A stretch of DNA of 64,000 nucleotides. Origin: Chrysophaeum taylorii. Taxonomy: Eukaryota > Sar > Pelagophyceae > Pelagomonadales > Pelagomonadaceae. The stretch lies in contig JAQMWT010000065.1 of the NCBI GenBank assembly GCA_029834535.1, forward strand, positions 21,349 to 85,348, in the 5' to 3' direction. Below the pieces are notes generated by a model. It worked only from the letters and a program-made list of their open reading frames with translations, was not told where the DNA came from and ran no database searches. This document shows positions 1-8,970 of the stretch, one piece after another (within the stretch, counting starts at the first letter, position 1; the number at the start of each line of letters is the position of its first letter). Both the position numbers and the translations under genes were made by a program.

Positions 1-1
1 T

Positions 2-544
2 ATCTTAGCCCCGAAGCTCCCATCGCTCCCAACGCGCGAACATTTGTACCGCATTTCGCCAAACACGAAAATTATATGCGGCGGCGAGACCTACTCGATG
101 CAAGAGCTGTATCCATTTGCCGAGAAAGTCCCGAGAGGACGAGTCGAGGGCCCCGAGCGAAGGCTCGCCGCCGCCGCCACCGAGGCCGCGCTCAAGGCTG
201 TTCTGTGCTGTGAAGCCGACTACGGCGCGGCCGTGGCTTTTTCCGATGGAGCGATCAAACATGCGCACCAAGTCTTGACTCTTGATCCCGTCAGCTTGCT
301 GGCGCCGGCGTTGGTACATCAAACTTCGTCCGCCGTCGTCGCGTTGGTTGGAAGGGATGGTGTCCCGGTCGCGCCCTGCGGTCGTGCGAGGGAGTTGTTG
401 CTGCAACTGCGCAAAGCTTACGTGGTGCTCGGAGACCAGCTCGTCCCAGCCACCGCTCTCGCGCCCTACGTTTCTTCTTCGACACCAACCGTAGGAGGAG
501 ACGACTCCCCAATAGTATCATCATCAAGGCCTCCAAGACCATAG
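2..544 (+). CDS. 3' end of an unrecognised protein gene (partial)
   Basis: The reading frame is open from base 2 of the window to a TAG at 542-544 (180 codons), so the gene starts outside the window. The first in-window methionine codon is internal (near 98), and there is no reason to place the start there. The product is Ala/Val/Leu-rich and looks like an ordinary folded protein, with segments such as SMQELYPFAEKVPRG and LLLQLRKAYVVLGDQLVPA. The last 20 residues are Ser/Pro-rich. I do not recognise the family and see no catalytic motif, signal or membrane segment. Opposite-strand frames here are low-complexity Arg-rich shadows. That it is coding is fairly likely; its function is unknown. Confidence 0.5.
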   Translation: MLAPKLPSLPTREHLYRISPNTKIICGGETYSMQELYPFAEKVPRGRVEGPERRLAAAATEAALKAVLCCEADYGAAVAFSDGAIKHAHQVLTLDPVSLLAPALVHQTSSAVVALVGRDGVPVAPCGRARELLLQLRKAYVVLGDQLVPATALAPYVSSSTPTVGGDDSPIVSSSRPPRP

Positions 545-593
545 TTTCTTACGGTGGGCGCGAATTTTGGCCGATTTTGATTATTTTCGCGAC

Positions 594-625
<32 letters not shown>

Positions 626-873
626 GGGGCTTCGGCGGCGATCTCACAAAAAAATATCGCGACCACTTGGAATGGCCGTCGTCGTCGACGGAAAGTCAAA
701 AATTTAAGTCGACCTCGTCCGGGGCAGGGGAAACCCCGCTCTTGAATTGATTGTCGGGGGGGTTCTAAATTCCCGTCGACCACTCCAAACTCGAGCAGGC
801 GGCAGAAACTTTCCTATTCCGAGGATATCGCGCTTTTGTAAACAAGAACCTCTGCCAGCAAGACGTCTCCCTC

Positions 874-906
<33 letters not shown>

Positions 907-1151
907 GCGGTCGGCTCTTTGTGCGGCGGCAAATGTAGTTTTTTGCTTCCGCGCAGAGCAGAGCAGAACCCATACTTTTAAACGGGCTTTTATGTGCCGG
1001 CCGCGAAGCTATCAGAGGGTATCGACCACACCCAGCTCCAATAGACAATATCCCGCCGCCGCGACATCTCACCAGTCCACCACCACCACCAAACCACCAC
1101 CACCAAAGAATAATCCATAATATCGGGGGGAAAAAAAATCGCTCGGTCGCG
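545..1151. other. Intergenic spacer with microsatellites
   Basis: This lies between the converging 3' ends of the partial gene and the MTR4 gene. It holds a TTG-type triplet run (about 595-626) and a CAG run (about 877-905), with CCA/ACC-rich sequence near 1078-1105. The short frames across the CAG run are low-complexity (poly-Ala or poly-Gln readings). I see no convincing gene, tRNA or structured RNA. Confidence 0.6.
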
Positions 1152-4016
1152 CTACAAGTAGAGGGATGCGGCGAAGACGATGTCGCGCTTGATGGCCTGG
1201 GAGGCCGCGTCGAACTTGGCCTTGATTTCGAAGTTGCCGATTGCGTGGCAGGCCGAGGCGAGCTGGCGGAGGAGCTCGTCGAGGCGTCTGATAACGCGGA
1301 TGACGGTGCCTTCGTAGGCGTCGGTGAGCTTGGTGAGATCGATGAAGTGGGCGCCGTGGGCCCACTCGAAGACGAGGGGCATCATGTCGGGGTTGAAGGA
1401 GTCGAGGTAGTCGGACTCTTCGAGATCGATATTCGAGTCGCGACAAGCTTGGGCGACCGTCTTGGCGGCTTCGACCAAGCGGGAATGGAGTAGCGCGACG
1501 CGAGGGCGTAGAGGAGGGACCTTCTTTCCTTCTTCCTTTTTCTCGCAGAAGACCAAGCACGACAAGACCGCGGCGATTTCGGCGGGCTCAAAGTCCTGGA
1601 GCGTGCCCGACAACAGGAACTCGGCCGCGAGGAGCTCGTCGGCCGCGTTGAGTTCGCAGGCCGCGCGGCCCTTCAAGGCGATGACGCCGTCGGGCGAGAC
1701 GTGATTCAAGCGACGCAAGACGCGGCGCATCCGGCGGAGGTCGTCGCGCACGACGAGCGCCTGCGCTTCCCTAGCTTGCTTCCGAAGGAGCTTGGCCTTT
1801 TGGGTGAGCAGGTCTTTTTCGCGGACCGTAGAGGTGTCCGCTTCGGGAAGCTCGTCGAGCTTATTTTTCAGCGCGACAATCTGGTCGCGGAGAGCTTGGA
1901 ACTCGGAGCCGCCAAGCTTGAGGTCGTCGACGAGGTCTAGCATCGGAAGCGGTTCCTCTTTGGAGAAGCGCGCGAAGACCTGGTCGACGGAGCGCTGCAC
2001 CAACTGGCGTTGGTCGGGTTTACGGAGATCGGCGGGCATAAACACGCGGACCGCGGAAAAGTCGCGAATGGTCGAGAGTTTAACCGTCTTGAGCTCGGAG
2101 CCCGCGACGAGCTCGCACTCGTTTTCGGTGGCCGACGCGACGACGGCCCAGGAGTCTGGCGGGATCTTGATTAGGCGGCCAGCTTGAAGCCAGGGGAGCA
2201 CGGTTTTCGGGGTGAAGTAGGTCGTCGCGAGCGCGGCCCGTTTGAGCTCGAGTTGGGTCTCGACCTTGGCGCGGCGTTCGGCCGCCGCGTCGACCGTCGG
2301 GATTCGGGATTCGAGGTCGGCAGCTTGAGCATCGAGGCCCGGGGCCTCGCTTTCTTGCTGGAACTGGCGAAAGCTGCTGCGCGCCAAGAACTCGGGGTCG
2401 GCGCCCTGGACTCGCAGCAAATTCAAGAGCATGTTGTAGGTGATGTGATAGCTCGAATTCAGGTTGTCGGCCTTGCCTCTCAGCATGTCCTTGGGCGGCT
2501 CGTCCTCGAGCGCGAGAATGACGGTACCGCGGTCGTCCTTGCCTCTCCGGCCCGCGCGACCGCTCATCTGGATGTACTCCGAGGCCGAAAGGGCTCGAAA
2601 CTCCGATCCGTCGAACTTTTTGCACTCTGTGAACACGACCGTCCTCGCGGGCATGTTGATGCCAATCGCGAACGTCTCCGTCGCGAAGAGCACCTTGATG
2701 AACCCTTCTTGGAAGAGAATTTCGACCACCTCCTTGACGATCGGGAGGAGGCCGCCGTGGTGAATCCCCACGCCCCTCTCCAGGATTTGGACCAAGGTCG
2801 CCACCTGGGGGAGCTCCCTGTCTTGCTCGGACAAGGATCTGATCGCCGCCGCGTAGATTTGCCTCACCGTCGCCGCCTCCTGGGGCGTGTTGTAGTTTTC
2901 CTGGACCAACGCCGCCAGGTTCTTTTCGCACCGTACCTTGCTGAACGCGAACACGATCGCCGGCTGGAGGTTGGCTTTTTCGACGTGCTCCAGCACCGTC
3001 AGCAGCCCACTCTTCTTACTGTTCCCACCACCACCACCACCAGCAGCAAAAGCCTTGTCGAAGTTCGCGTCGCGGAACGCGTCGTCCAGCACGAGGTGGA
3101 GCCCGTCGCCGCCGTACGCGTAGTGCACGAGCGGCGTCGGCCGGAAGTCCGTGTGCACTACGTGACAGGCCTGGCGATGGATGTGGGCAATCCAGGAGGC
3201 GAACTGCGAGGCGTTCGGAATTGTCGCCGACAAAAAGACGAAGCGCACGGAGTGCGGGAGCAGGATGATCGACTCCTCCCAGACCACGCCGCGTTCCTTG
3301 TCGCGCATGTAATGGATCTCGTCGAAAACGACCCACTTGACCTCTCGCACCACCTCGGATCCCCGGTAGAGCATGCTCCGCAGGATCTCGGTCGTCATCA
3401 CCAGACATCGAGCTTGGGGGTTGATGGCAATGTCGCCTGTCATCAACCCGACGTCCTCGAACTCCTCCTTGAGGTCGCGGAATTTTTGGTTGCTCAGAGC
3501 CTTGATGGGCGACGTGTACGCGACTCTCTGGTTATCGCGAAGCGCCTTCGCAATGGCGTATTCGGCGCACACCGTTTTTCCAGCCGACGTGTGTGCGGCG
3601 ACGAGCACGCTTTCGTCTCGATCTATAAACTTTGTCGCCTGCTCCTGGAACGGGTCGAGCGGAAAAGGGTACGTCTTCGCCGGAGCGACGTCCTTCGCCT
3701 CGGGCTCCTGGTAGTCGCTCGGAAGTGCCGAGAACGACAGCACCGACCGTCCGTTTTCGGATTTCGTCGACCGCTCCGTTATGCGCACGTCGACCAACCG
3801 CGCTCTTTCCTCCTTGCGCTCTTTTTTCCTTTCCTTCACCGGATCCTCCTCCTCCTCAATCTTCCGCTTGTGTTCCCCGGCACCGCCGGCGACCGCCTTG
3901 CTGGCGTCGAACAACTGTTTTGAGGAGCTGTTCTTCTTATTGGCAGCAGCGGCGGCGGCGGCGGCGGCGGCGGGGTTGTCCCCGTCAAACCCCTCAAAGA
4001 GTTCGTCGAGATCCAT
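1152..4016 (-). CDS. MTR4: Mtr4/Ski2-like DExH RNA helicase (nuclear exosome cofactor)
   Basis: The encoded 954-aa protein matches the MTR4 branch of Ski2-like helicases, which unwind RNA 3'-to-5' and feed it to the nuclear exosome, usually within TRAMP-type complexes. Visible motifs, numbered from the ATG at 4016, are Walker A AHTSAGKT (about 141-148), DEIHYM (about 232), LSATIPN, and motif VI QMSGRAGRRG. After the helicase core come a shortened arch/KOW region and a C-terminal DSHCT domain, ending in the family-typical KRDIVFAASLYL. The frame extends a few codons upstream, but only to TTG, so the ATG at 4016 giving MDLDELFEGF is chosen. The N-terminus carries a poly-Ala run encoded by a GCC/GGC microsatellite and a Lys/Glu-rich charged stretch. 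No introns are visible. It is slightly shorter than fungal and animal orthologues because of the reduced arch. Confidence 0.95.
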   Translation of the reverse strand: MDLDELFEGFDGDNPAAAAAAAAAANKKNSSSKQLFDASKAVAGGAGEHKRKIEEEEDPVKERKKERKEERARLVDVRITERSTKSENGRSVLSFSALPSDYQEPEAKDVAPAKTYPFPLDPFQEQATKFIDRDESVLVAAHTSAGKTVCAEYAIAKALRDNQRVAYTSPIKALSNQKFRDLKEEFEDVGLMTGDIAINPQARCLVMTTEILRSMLYRGSEVVREVKWVVFDEIHYMRDKERGVVWEESIILLPHSVRFVFLSATIPNASQFASWIAHIHRQACHVVHTDFRPTPLVHYAYGGDGLHLVLDDAFRDANFDKAFAAGGGGGGNSKKSGLLTVLEHVEKANLQPAIVFAFSKVRCEKNLAALVQENYNTPQEAATVRQIYAAAIRSLSEQDRELPQVATLVQILERGVGIHHGGLLPIVKEVVEILFQEGFIKVLFATETFAIGINMPARTVVFTECKKFDGSEFRALSASEYIQMSGRAGRRGKDDRGTVILALEDEPPKDMLRGKADNLNSSYHITYNMLLNLLRVQGADPEFLARSSFRQFQQESEAPGLDAQAADLESRIPTVDAAAERRAKVETQLELKRAALATTYFTPKTVLPWLQAGRLIKIPPDSWAVVASATENECELVAGSELKTVKLSTIRDFSAVRVFMPADLRKPDQRQLVQRSVDQVFARFSKEEPLPMLDLVDDLKLGGSEFQALRDQIVALKNKLDELPEADTSTVREKDLLTQKAKLLRKQAREAQALVVRDDLRRMRRVLRRLNHVSPDGVIALKGRAACELNAADELLAAEFLLSGTLQDFEPAEIAAVLSCLVFCEKKEEGKKVPPLRPRVALLHSRLVEAAKTVAQACRDSNIDLEESDYLDSFNPDMMPLVFEWAHGAHFIDLTKLTDAYEGTVIRVIRRLDELLRQLASACHAIGNFEIKAKFDAASQAIKRDIVFAASLYL

Positions 4017-4107
4017 CGCTTTGTTGCTTTTAATCAAGGCCCTCTCTCGACGACTAGACTACTCCCATACCCTAGTATCAACGGACCGCTAGTCCTCTGA
4101 TCGATCA

Positions 4108-7100
4108 TCATGGCCCATGCGGGGGTCTGATCTCGGGTGGGATGAGGTCTGTTGGCGAGTGGACGTTGGCGACGCGGGAGAGGTGTTCGAGGAACCAGAC
4201 GGTGTTGGTGAGCTCGAGGGGGAGCTGGCGGTCTGCGCCGTTATGGTGGTGGTGGTGGTGGTGGTGGTGGTGGTGCGAGGCGTTGTTGCTGGGAGCGTTG
4301 TCGAGGTGGTGGTAAGCTTGGGTCGTGGAAGAGACGAACTGGGAAAGGTAGGAGAGGAGGGATCGGGCGTAGGCGGGGTGGAACTGCTTGAGGATGGTGT
4401 GGATGCCGACCACGAGGACGAAGCCGTCGATGGGGAAGGAGGGCTTGCGCTTGGCGAGGGTTCCGAGTTTGGCGTCGAAGTCGAGCTTGGGCGCGTAGGT
4501 GAGGACGAGCATCAAGAGGGCCTCGGGAAGGCCGTGAAGGGGATCGGTTTTGAGATATATTTTCTGGAACGGGTGCGAAAAGCCGGAGGCGTCCAAAAGC
4601 GCGGCGAGGTGCGCGAGGAGGTCGGGGTCGCGCTTTTCGTTTACGGGGTATTCGTTTTTTTCTTCTCCCGGCGGCGGCGGCGGCGAACAGGCGTCGTGGA
4701 TGTCGCCGAGGAGGGCGGCGTCGACGGCGGCGAGAGCCTGGTAGAGGCCGTTGGCGTCGAGGCGGGAGCGCAGGGAGAGAGCGTGCTTTACGCCAAAGCG
4801 CAGGAGCTGGTAGTGTCCGATCGAGCGCGCGCGGTTGAAGATTTCGGCCGACACGAGCTTGTCGAACTTTTTTGCCGTCTGCGCGTACGCTTTCTCGGCG
4901 ATCGGCTGCGAGGGCGGCGTTTCTCTGAGGGTTTGGACCAGACCCCGGAGAGGTTTGATCGCGGTCGGAAAGGACTCGACGAGGCGCGCGAGCTCGTGCA
5001 CTATCTTCAAGCCGAGGAGCCTGTCGAGGCCGACGAGGCCCGCGACGCCGAGGGCCCTTTCGATCGCCTGGAAGGTGACGGGGCCGCAGACGCGCGCTCC
5101 CGAAGACGAAGCGTGCCAGGCGGCCGCGCGAGGCGAGTAGGTGGTGTCGGCGGGGGCGGTGAGCCGCAGGAGGGCCGCAAGCGTCGACCCCATGAAATTG
5201 GTTCTCAGGGGAGGAATAGGAACTATGGAAGATTGGTACTTGGACTCCGAGTCGAGGACCTTGCGGCGAAGGTACTTGTTGGCCTCGTTTTCGACCGCGT
5301 AGTTGATGACGCGCGAGAACTCTTCCTGCCACATCTTGAGCCCGGCGATGTCGATGTAATCTTGTACGTACTCCACGCTCCGGCGGAACCCGTCGATCCG
5401 GTGCGCGAGGTCGTCCAAAGCCCGCTCGAAACCGCGCGTCGCGTCGAGGTCGAGCGCCAAACACAGCCGTCGCACGAGCTCCTTCCGAAGGCCGTCGTGC
5501 AGAATGCGGCGGGGCTCGACCCTAATCACGCCCAAGAGCGTCTGTTCCATCGCGAGGACGCCCTCCGTAAACACCGAGACCTGATTGGTCAACTTGGCGA
5601 GCTGGTACCGCTCTCCGAGCTGCGCGAAGTCCTTTAAATACGCGGTCTCGAACTTGACGGGGAGCGGCGTCAGGCGCGTTTGAATCTGAATGATCTCGTT
5701 CAACAGCTGGAAGACCGAGCGCGGAATGACGTCCAGGACGTCGCGCACGAATTTCACGAGTTCCCTCGAATAGTACTCGGCGACCGACGCCTGATCGCCC
5801 CTCGACGAAATAGAATCGCACTGCGAAATGCGAACGAGCGGGACGTCGAGGATCGACGCGAGCTTGAGGAAAGTAGCGCGCAACAACACCGCCGTCGAGG
5901 GATCCGCGCGGATCCGGTCCCGCAGGATCCCGACGTACTGGCGCAACACTTCCCACGCATACGACAGGTCGGCGACCGTCTCGAGGACGTTGGTGCTTTG
6001 GACGTTCGTGAGTCGCACCATCTGCACCAAAAACTCCCTCGAGTCGGCGAGAAAAGATTTTATCTGGATCGAGTCAACCTGCTCGAACTGCTCGACCTCT
6101 TCGAGCGCAGAAATTAGGTTCTGGATTTTACGGCCCGTCATGGTCGCCTCGTCCTGGACTAAGGTCTCCGCCTCGACCGCGAGCTGCTTGAACCACCTCG
6201 TCAGATTCTCGTCGCGTCGCACGCGCGCCAACGCCTTCTCGCCCGTAAAGTAGTCCGACAGCTCCGTCATGCGGTCGACCACCTGCTGGCGGCAAAACTG
6301 CCACTTTTCGTTCTTCGTCTCCAACAACGCTGCAAACATCTGCTTGAGCTTGTACTCGAGCTGCGCGACCTTGAGGAGCAACGCGATCGCCTTGTCCGAC
6401 GGCCGCTCGTGAAGGAGGCGCCACCTCAACGCGGCGTTGCTTTCGCGGCAGCAATCCAGGAGGTTTTTCACGTTGTCCAGCAGATGCTGCTCGGTCAGCT
6501 GGCCCTCGGTCAAATAGGTCTCCAGCATCGCCAGCGCGGCGTCGACCTTTTCCTCGTTCGCCTCCGAGAGGCCCTTCGCGTTGTCGGCGAGCTCGAGCGC
6601 CCGAGCGGCTGCCGGATACGACTTCCACTCGACGCGCAAGTCCACGAGATGGCCCATATATACCGGGATAATCCAGTTGTCCGAAAACAGCCGGTCCACG
6701 ATCTGCCGCATCATCGTCGACTTGTTCTTCAACGTGTCCGCGTCGAAGTACAAGCACGCGTAGATCATCGACGCCTGCGCGCCCAATCGAATGCTGCGCG
6801 TCGACGGGTCGGGAAACGCCGACGACATCAAGTACACGTCGTCCGACGACAACCTCGATATCAAATTCCGCGCCGTTTTTTTCGAGGCGGGGGTCGTCGC
6901 CCGCGCGAACAGCTGCTCGACCGACGAACACCGTCGCACCAACCGGCATACGTCGTCCACCAAATCCAACGCCGGTTGCGACCGGTACGCGGCGATCACC
7001 AGACGCTCCCTCACCGCGCCCGGGACCCGCGCCTCCATCAAGATCAACATGCTCCCGAACAAGTAGTACGCTTCGCACAACAGCTGCTTCCCGTCCACGT

Positions 7101-7476
7101 CGTCCAACACGTTCTCCAGAGTGTGTTGAATGAAGTACCCGGACTCCAGCCTCTCCACGAACTGGCCCGCGTCCCGCCAGTACTTCACCATCGACTCGAA
7201 CAAAGCGTACGCGCGCTTCGCAAACGTCGCGTGGCCTTCCTGGAACTCCTGGTCGAGGTCCAGCAGCCCGTTCGTCGTGTTCACGCGGTTCTCAAAGTCC
7301 TCGGGCTCCTTCAGATACTGAAAGTCGAACACCACGCGCTCGTACTCGGACGACCCCCGAAACACCCCCGGCACGGCGGCCGACAGCCGCAACAGCTCCG
7401 CGATCAACGCCGACCCCGTCGCCGTCAGCTGCAGCAGCGTCGCGCCACACAAGTTATCCTCATCGAGCAGACCCAT
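4108..7476 (-). CDS. WASHC5: Strumpellin, WASH complex subunit 5
   Basis: This is a 1,122-aa intronless protein collinear with strumpellin from end to end (human is about 1,159 aa). Recognisable blocks include NLCGATLLQLTATGSALIAE at the N-terminus, DGKQLLCEAYYLFGSM, DNWIIPVYMGHLVDL, LRATFLKLASILDVPLVRIS, FTEGVLAMEQTLLGVIRVEP and LKMWQEEFSRVINYAVE. Strumpellin is a scaffold of the WASH complex, which activates Arp2/3 actin nucleation on endosomes. An oddity is a run of about 12 histidines near the C-terminus (encoded at about 4241-4275 by a CAC/GTG-type microsatellite), in a loop not found in animals. The ATG at 7476 gives MGLLDEDNLCG, matching the conserved N-terminus. It lies downstream of MTR4 on the same strand with a 91-bp gap. 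The assignment is very secure. Confidence 0.96.
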   Translation of the reverse strand: MGLLDEDNLCGATLLQLTATGSALIAELLRLSAAVPGVFRGSSEYERVVFDFQYLKEPEDFENRVNTTNGLLDLDQEFQEGHATFAKRAYALFESMVKYWRDAGQFVERLESGYFIQHTLENVLDDVDGKQLLCEAYYLFGSMLILMEARVPGAVRERLVIAAYRSQPALDLVDDVCRLVRRCSSVEQLFARATTPASKKTARNLISRLSSDDVYLMSSAFPDPSTRSIRLGAQASMIYACLYFDADTLKNKSTMMRQIVDRLFSDNWIIPVYMGHLVDLRVEWKSYPAAARALELADNAKGLSEANEEKVDAALAMLETYLTEGQLTEQHLLDNVKNLLDCCRESNAALRWRLLHERPSDKAIALLLKVAQLEYKLKQMFAALLETKNEKWQFCRQQVVDRMTELSDYFTGEKALARVRRDENLTRWFKQLAVEAETLVQDEATMTGRKIQNLISALEEVEQFEQVDSIQIKSFLADSREFLVQMVRLTNVQSTNVLETVADLSYAWEVLRQYVGILRDRIRADPSTAVLLRATFLKLASILDVPLVRISQCDSISSRGDQASVAEYYSRELVKFVRDVLDVIPRSVFQLLNEIIQIQTRLTPLPVKFETAYLKDFAQLGERYQLAKLTNQVSVFTEGVLAMEQTLLGVIRVEPRRILHDGLRKELVRRLCLALDLDATRGFERALDDLAHRIDGFRRSVEYVQDYIDIAGLKMWQEEFSRVINYAVENEANKYLRRKVLDSESKYQSSIVPIPPLRTNFMGSTLAALLRLTAPADTTYSPRAAAWHASSSGARVCGPVTFQAIERALGVAGLVGLDRLLGLKIVHELARLVESFPTAIKPLRGLVQTLRETPPSQPIAEKAYAQTAKKFDKLVSAEIFNRARSIGHYQLLRFGVKHALSLRSRLDANGLYQALAAVDAALLGDIHDACSPPPPPGEEKNEYPVNEKRDPDLLAHLAALLDASGFSHPFQKIYLKTDPLHGLPEALLMLVLTYAPKLDFDAKLGTLAKRKPSFPIDGFVLVVGIHTILKQFHPAYARSLLSYLSQFVSSTTQAYHHLDNAPSNNASHHHHHHHHHHHNGADRQLPLELTNTVWFLEHLSRVANVHSPTDLIPPEIRPPHGP

Positions 7477-7511
7477 TTTTTGTCTTCTCTTGGAGGGAGG
7501 GTTTCTTATCT

Positions 7512-8563
7512 TAACTACTAATCGACAGATGTTTGTCTGTCTGTCTGTTTGTTTGTTTGTTTGTCCCTCGATTTAGGGTAAGGATCAGATAGGCGCGAGA
7601 GTAAGGATCAGGTAGGCGCGAGAGCCAGACAGTGATCCTCCAAGCCGTCTACGGCGACCTCGCAGACTATTTCCACGACCCGCGGCGCCTCTTTCAGCGC
7701 GCCATTCTCACGCCCCGTCGAAACGATGTTGTCGATGCTGACAACGCGCGCATGACCGCGGCCTTTTTTTCCCGAAGACGAGGCGTCGGAGTTCTTTTCG
7801 ACCGACTAGGTTGGGTCGGAAGCCGACGCCTCGCTCTTTACAGTCGAGTTTTCAACTCCCTGACAACGGCATGCTGACTTTGATCGCGAGCTTAAAGTCT
7901 TCGCAACCTCGACCCGTCGCACGGCGACTGCAACGGTACCAGATACATCATCGATAGTGTCGTGTCACCGAGGCTCCTCCAACCTGTATCCCTCAAGCCC
8001 CACCGACGCCAAACGATCAACAAGAGCCAGGGCCAGACGCCCCGCGAGGTCGGCGTCCTCTTGCCCACAAGCCCGTCTTCTGTCACGTCCAGCTCTACGT
8101 GGCTCTCTGTCGATCGGCAACCCCGAGGATATCCTCTTCTGAGTCGACGACTCCACCCTACCCCACACGTGCTGCGCAATACCGATAAGCCCCCTCCCGG
8201 CGTCTACACGCGCACGGTAGGTGAACTTACTGGGACCAGGTGAACTTACTGGGGTTTGAGATTGGGACTAGGTGAAACTGGGACCAGGTGAACTTACTGA
8301 GACCAAGTGAACATACTGGGGTTTTTAGAGTGAACGCAAAGGCGAGCGGCGTGTACGGATCAAAGCAGCTTAGATTGGCGGAGGTGAGAGCGACGAGCTC
8401 GAAGGAGAGTGGGGTGAGTGGACGTGAGCACGAGTGGGCTTACACCGAACTTACTGGGGTTAGAGATTGGGACTAGGTGAACTTACTGGGGCCAGGTGAA
8501 CTTACTGGGGTTAGAGATTGGAACCAGGTGAACTTACTGGCGAACTTACTGGCCTGCACTTGT
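7512..8563 (+). mobile_element. Element A, copy 1 (unclassified interspersed repeat with terminal array)
   Basis: This is about 1.05 kb and also occurs, diverged by small indels, at 33012-34028 (minus) and 55789-56840 (plus). Its left end is TAACTACTAATCGACAG followed by GTCT/GTTT tetranucleotide repeats and CCCTCGATTTAGGGTAAGG. A unique body of about 650 bp follows, then an array of GAACTTACTGGG units interspersed with TTAGAGATTGGGACTAGG (about 8215-8550), ending in GGCCTGCACTTGT. The frames across it differ between copies and carry no domain I can name, so it is called non-coding. No clear terminal inverted repeats or target-site duplication were found. It lies between the strumpellin and kinase start codons. 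Confidence 0.75.
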
Positions 8564-8887
8564 TTTTTTTATTTCAAGGTCGACTCGACGACTCCTGAGC
8601 GGGGGGGTGGTGGTGGTGTTGTGCCTTGACGCCTCGGGTTAGGGCCACTCGCAACAACAACCTTAATAATAAATAAATACCCTTCTTTCCTCGTCGACGT
8701 ATAAGAAGAAGTACCGTTGAACGACGACCATAAAAGAAGCAACGAAAGAGCCGTTGTTGTTGTTTCTTCTTCTTCTTGAGTAGTGCCCTATTCTTTTCTT
8801 TTCTTTTCTTCTGACGAAGAAGGCCGAATATATCTTTGTGCAGCTTTTGACCAAGGACGGTCTCTCGCGAAAGCTCTTTTTGCAAAA

Positions 8888-8939
8888 ATGGGTGCGGGCG
8901 CGTCGCATGGTGCGGAGGAGGAGCCGCCGCCGCCGTCTA

Positions 8940-8970
<31 letters not shown>

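Noticed and set aside
2184-3923. 579-codon plus-strand frame antisense to MTR4
   Set aside because: It is an Arg/Glu/Leu/Val-rich shadow of a fully recognisable helicase; long antisense frames are common in this GC-rich codon usage.
4117-5637. 506-codon plus-strand frame opposite strumpellin
   Set aside because: Valine and glycine runs arise from the His-coding microsatellite read backwards. There is no motif, and the sense gene is certain.
7632-7877. Small frames within element A (also at 33345-33959 and 55891-56475) as genes
   Set aside because: The frames start and end differently in the three copies because of indels, and they show no domain, so conservation is of DNA, not protein.
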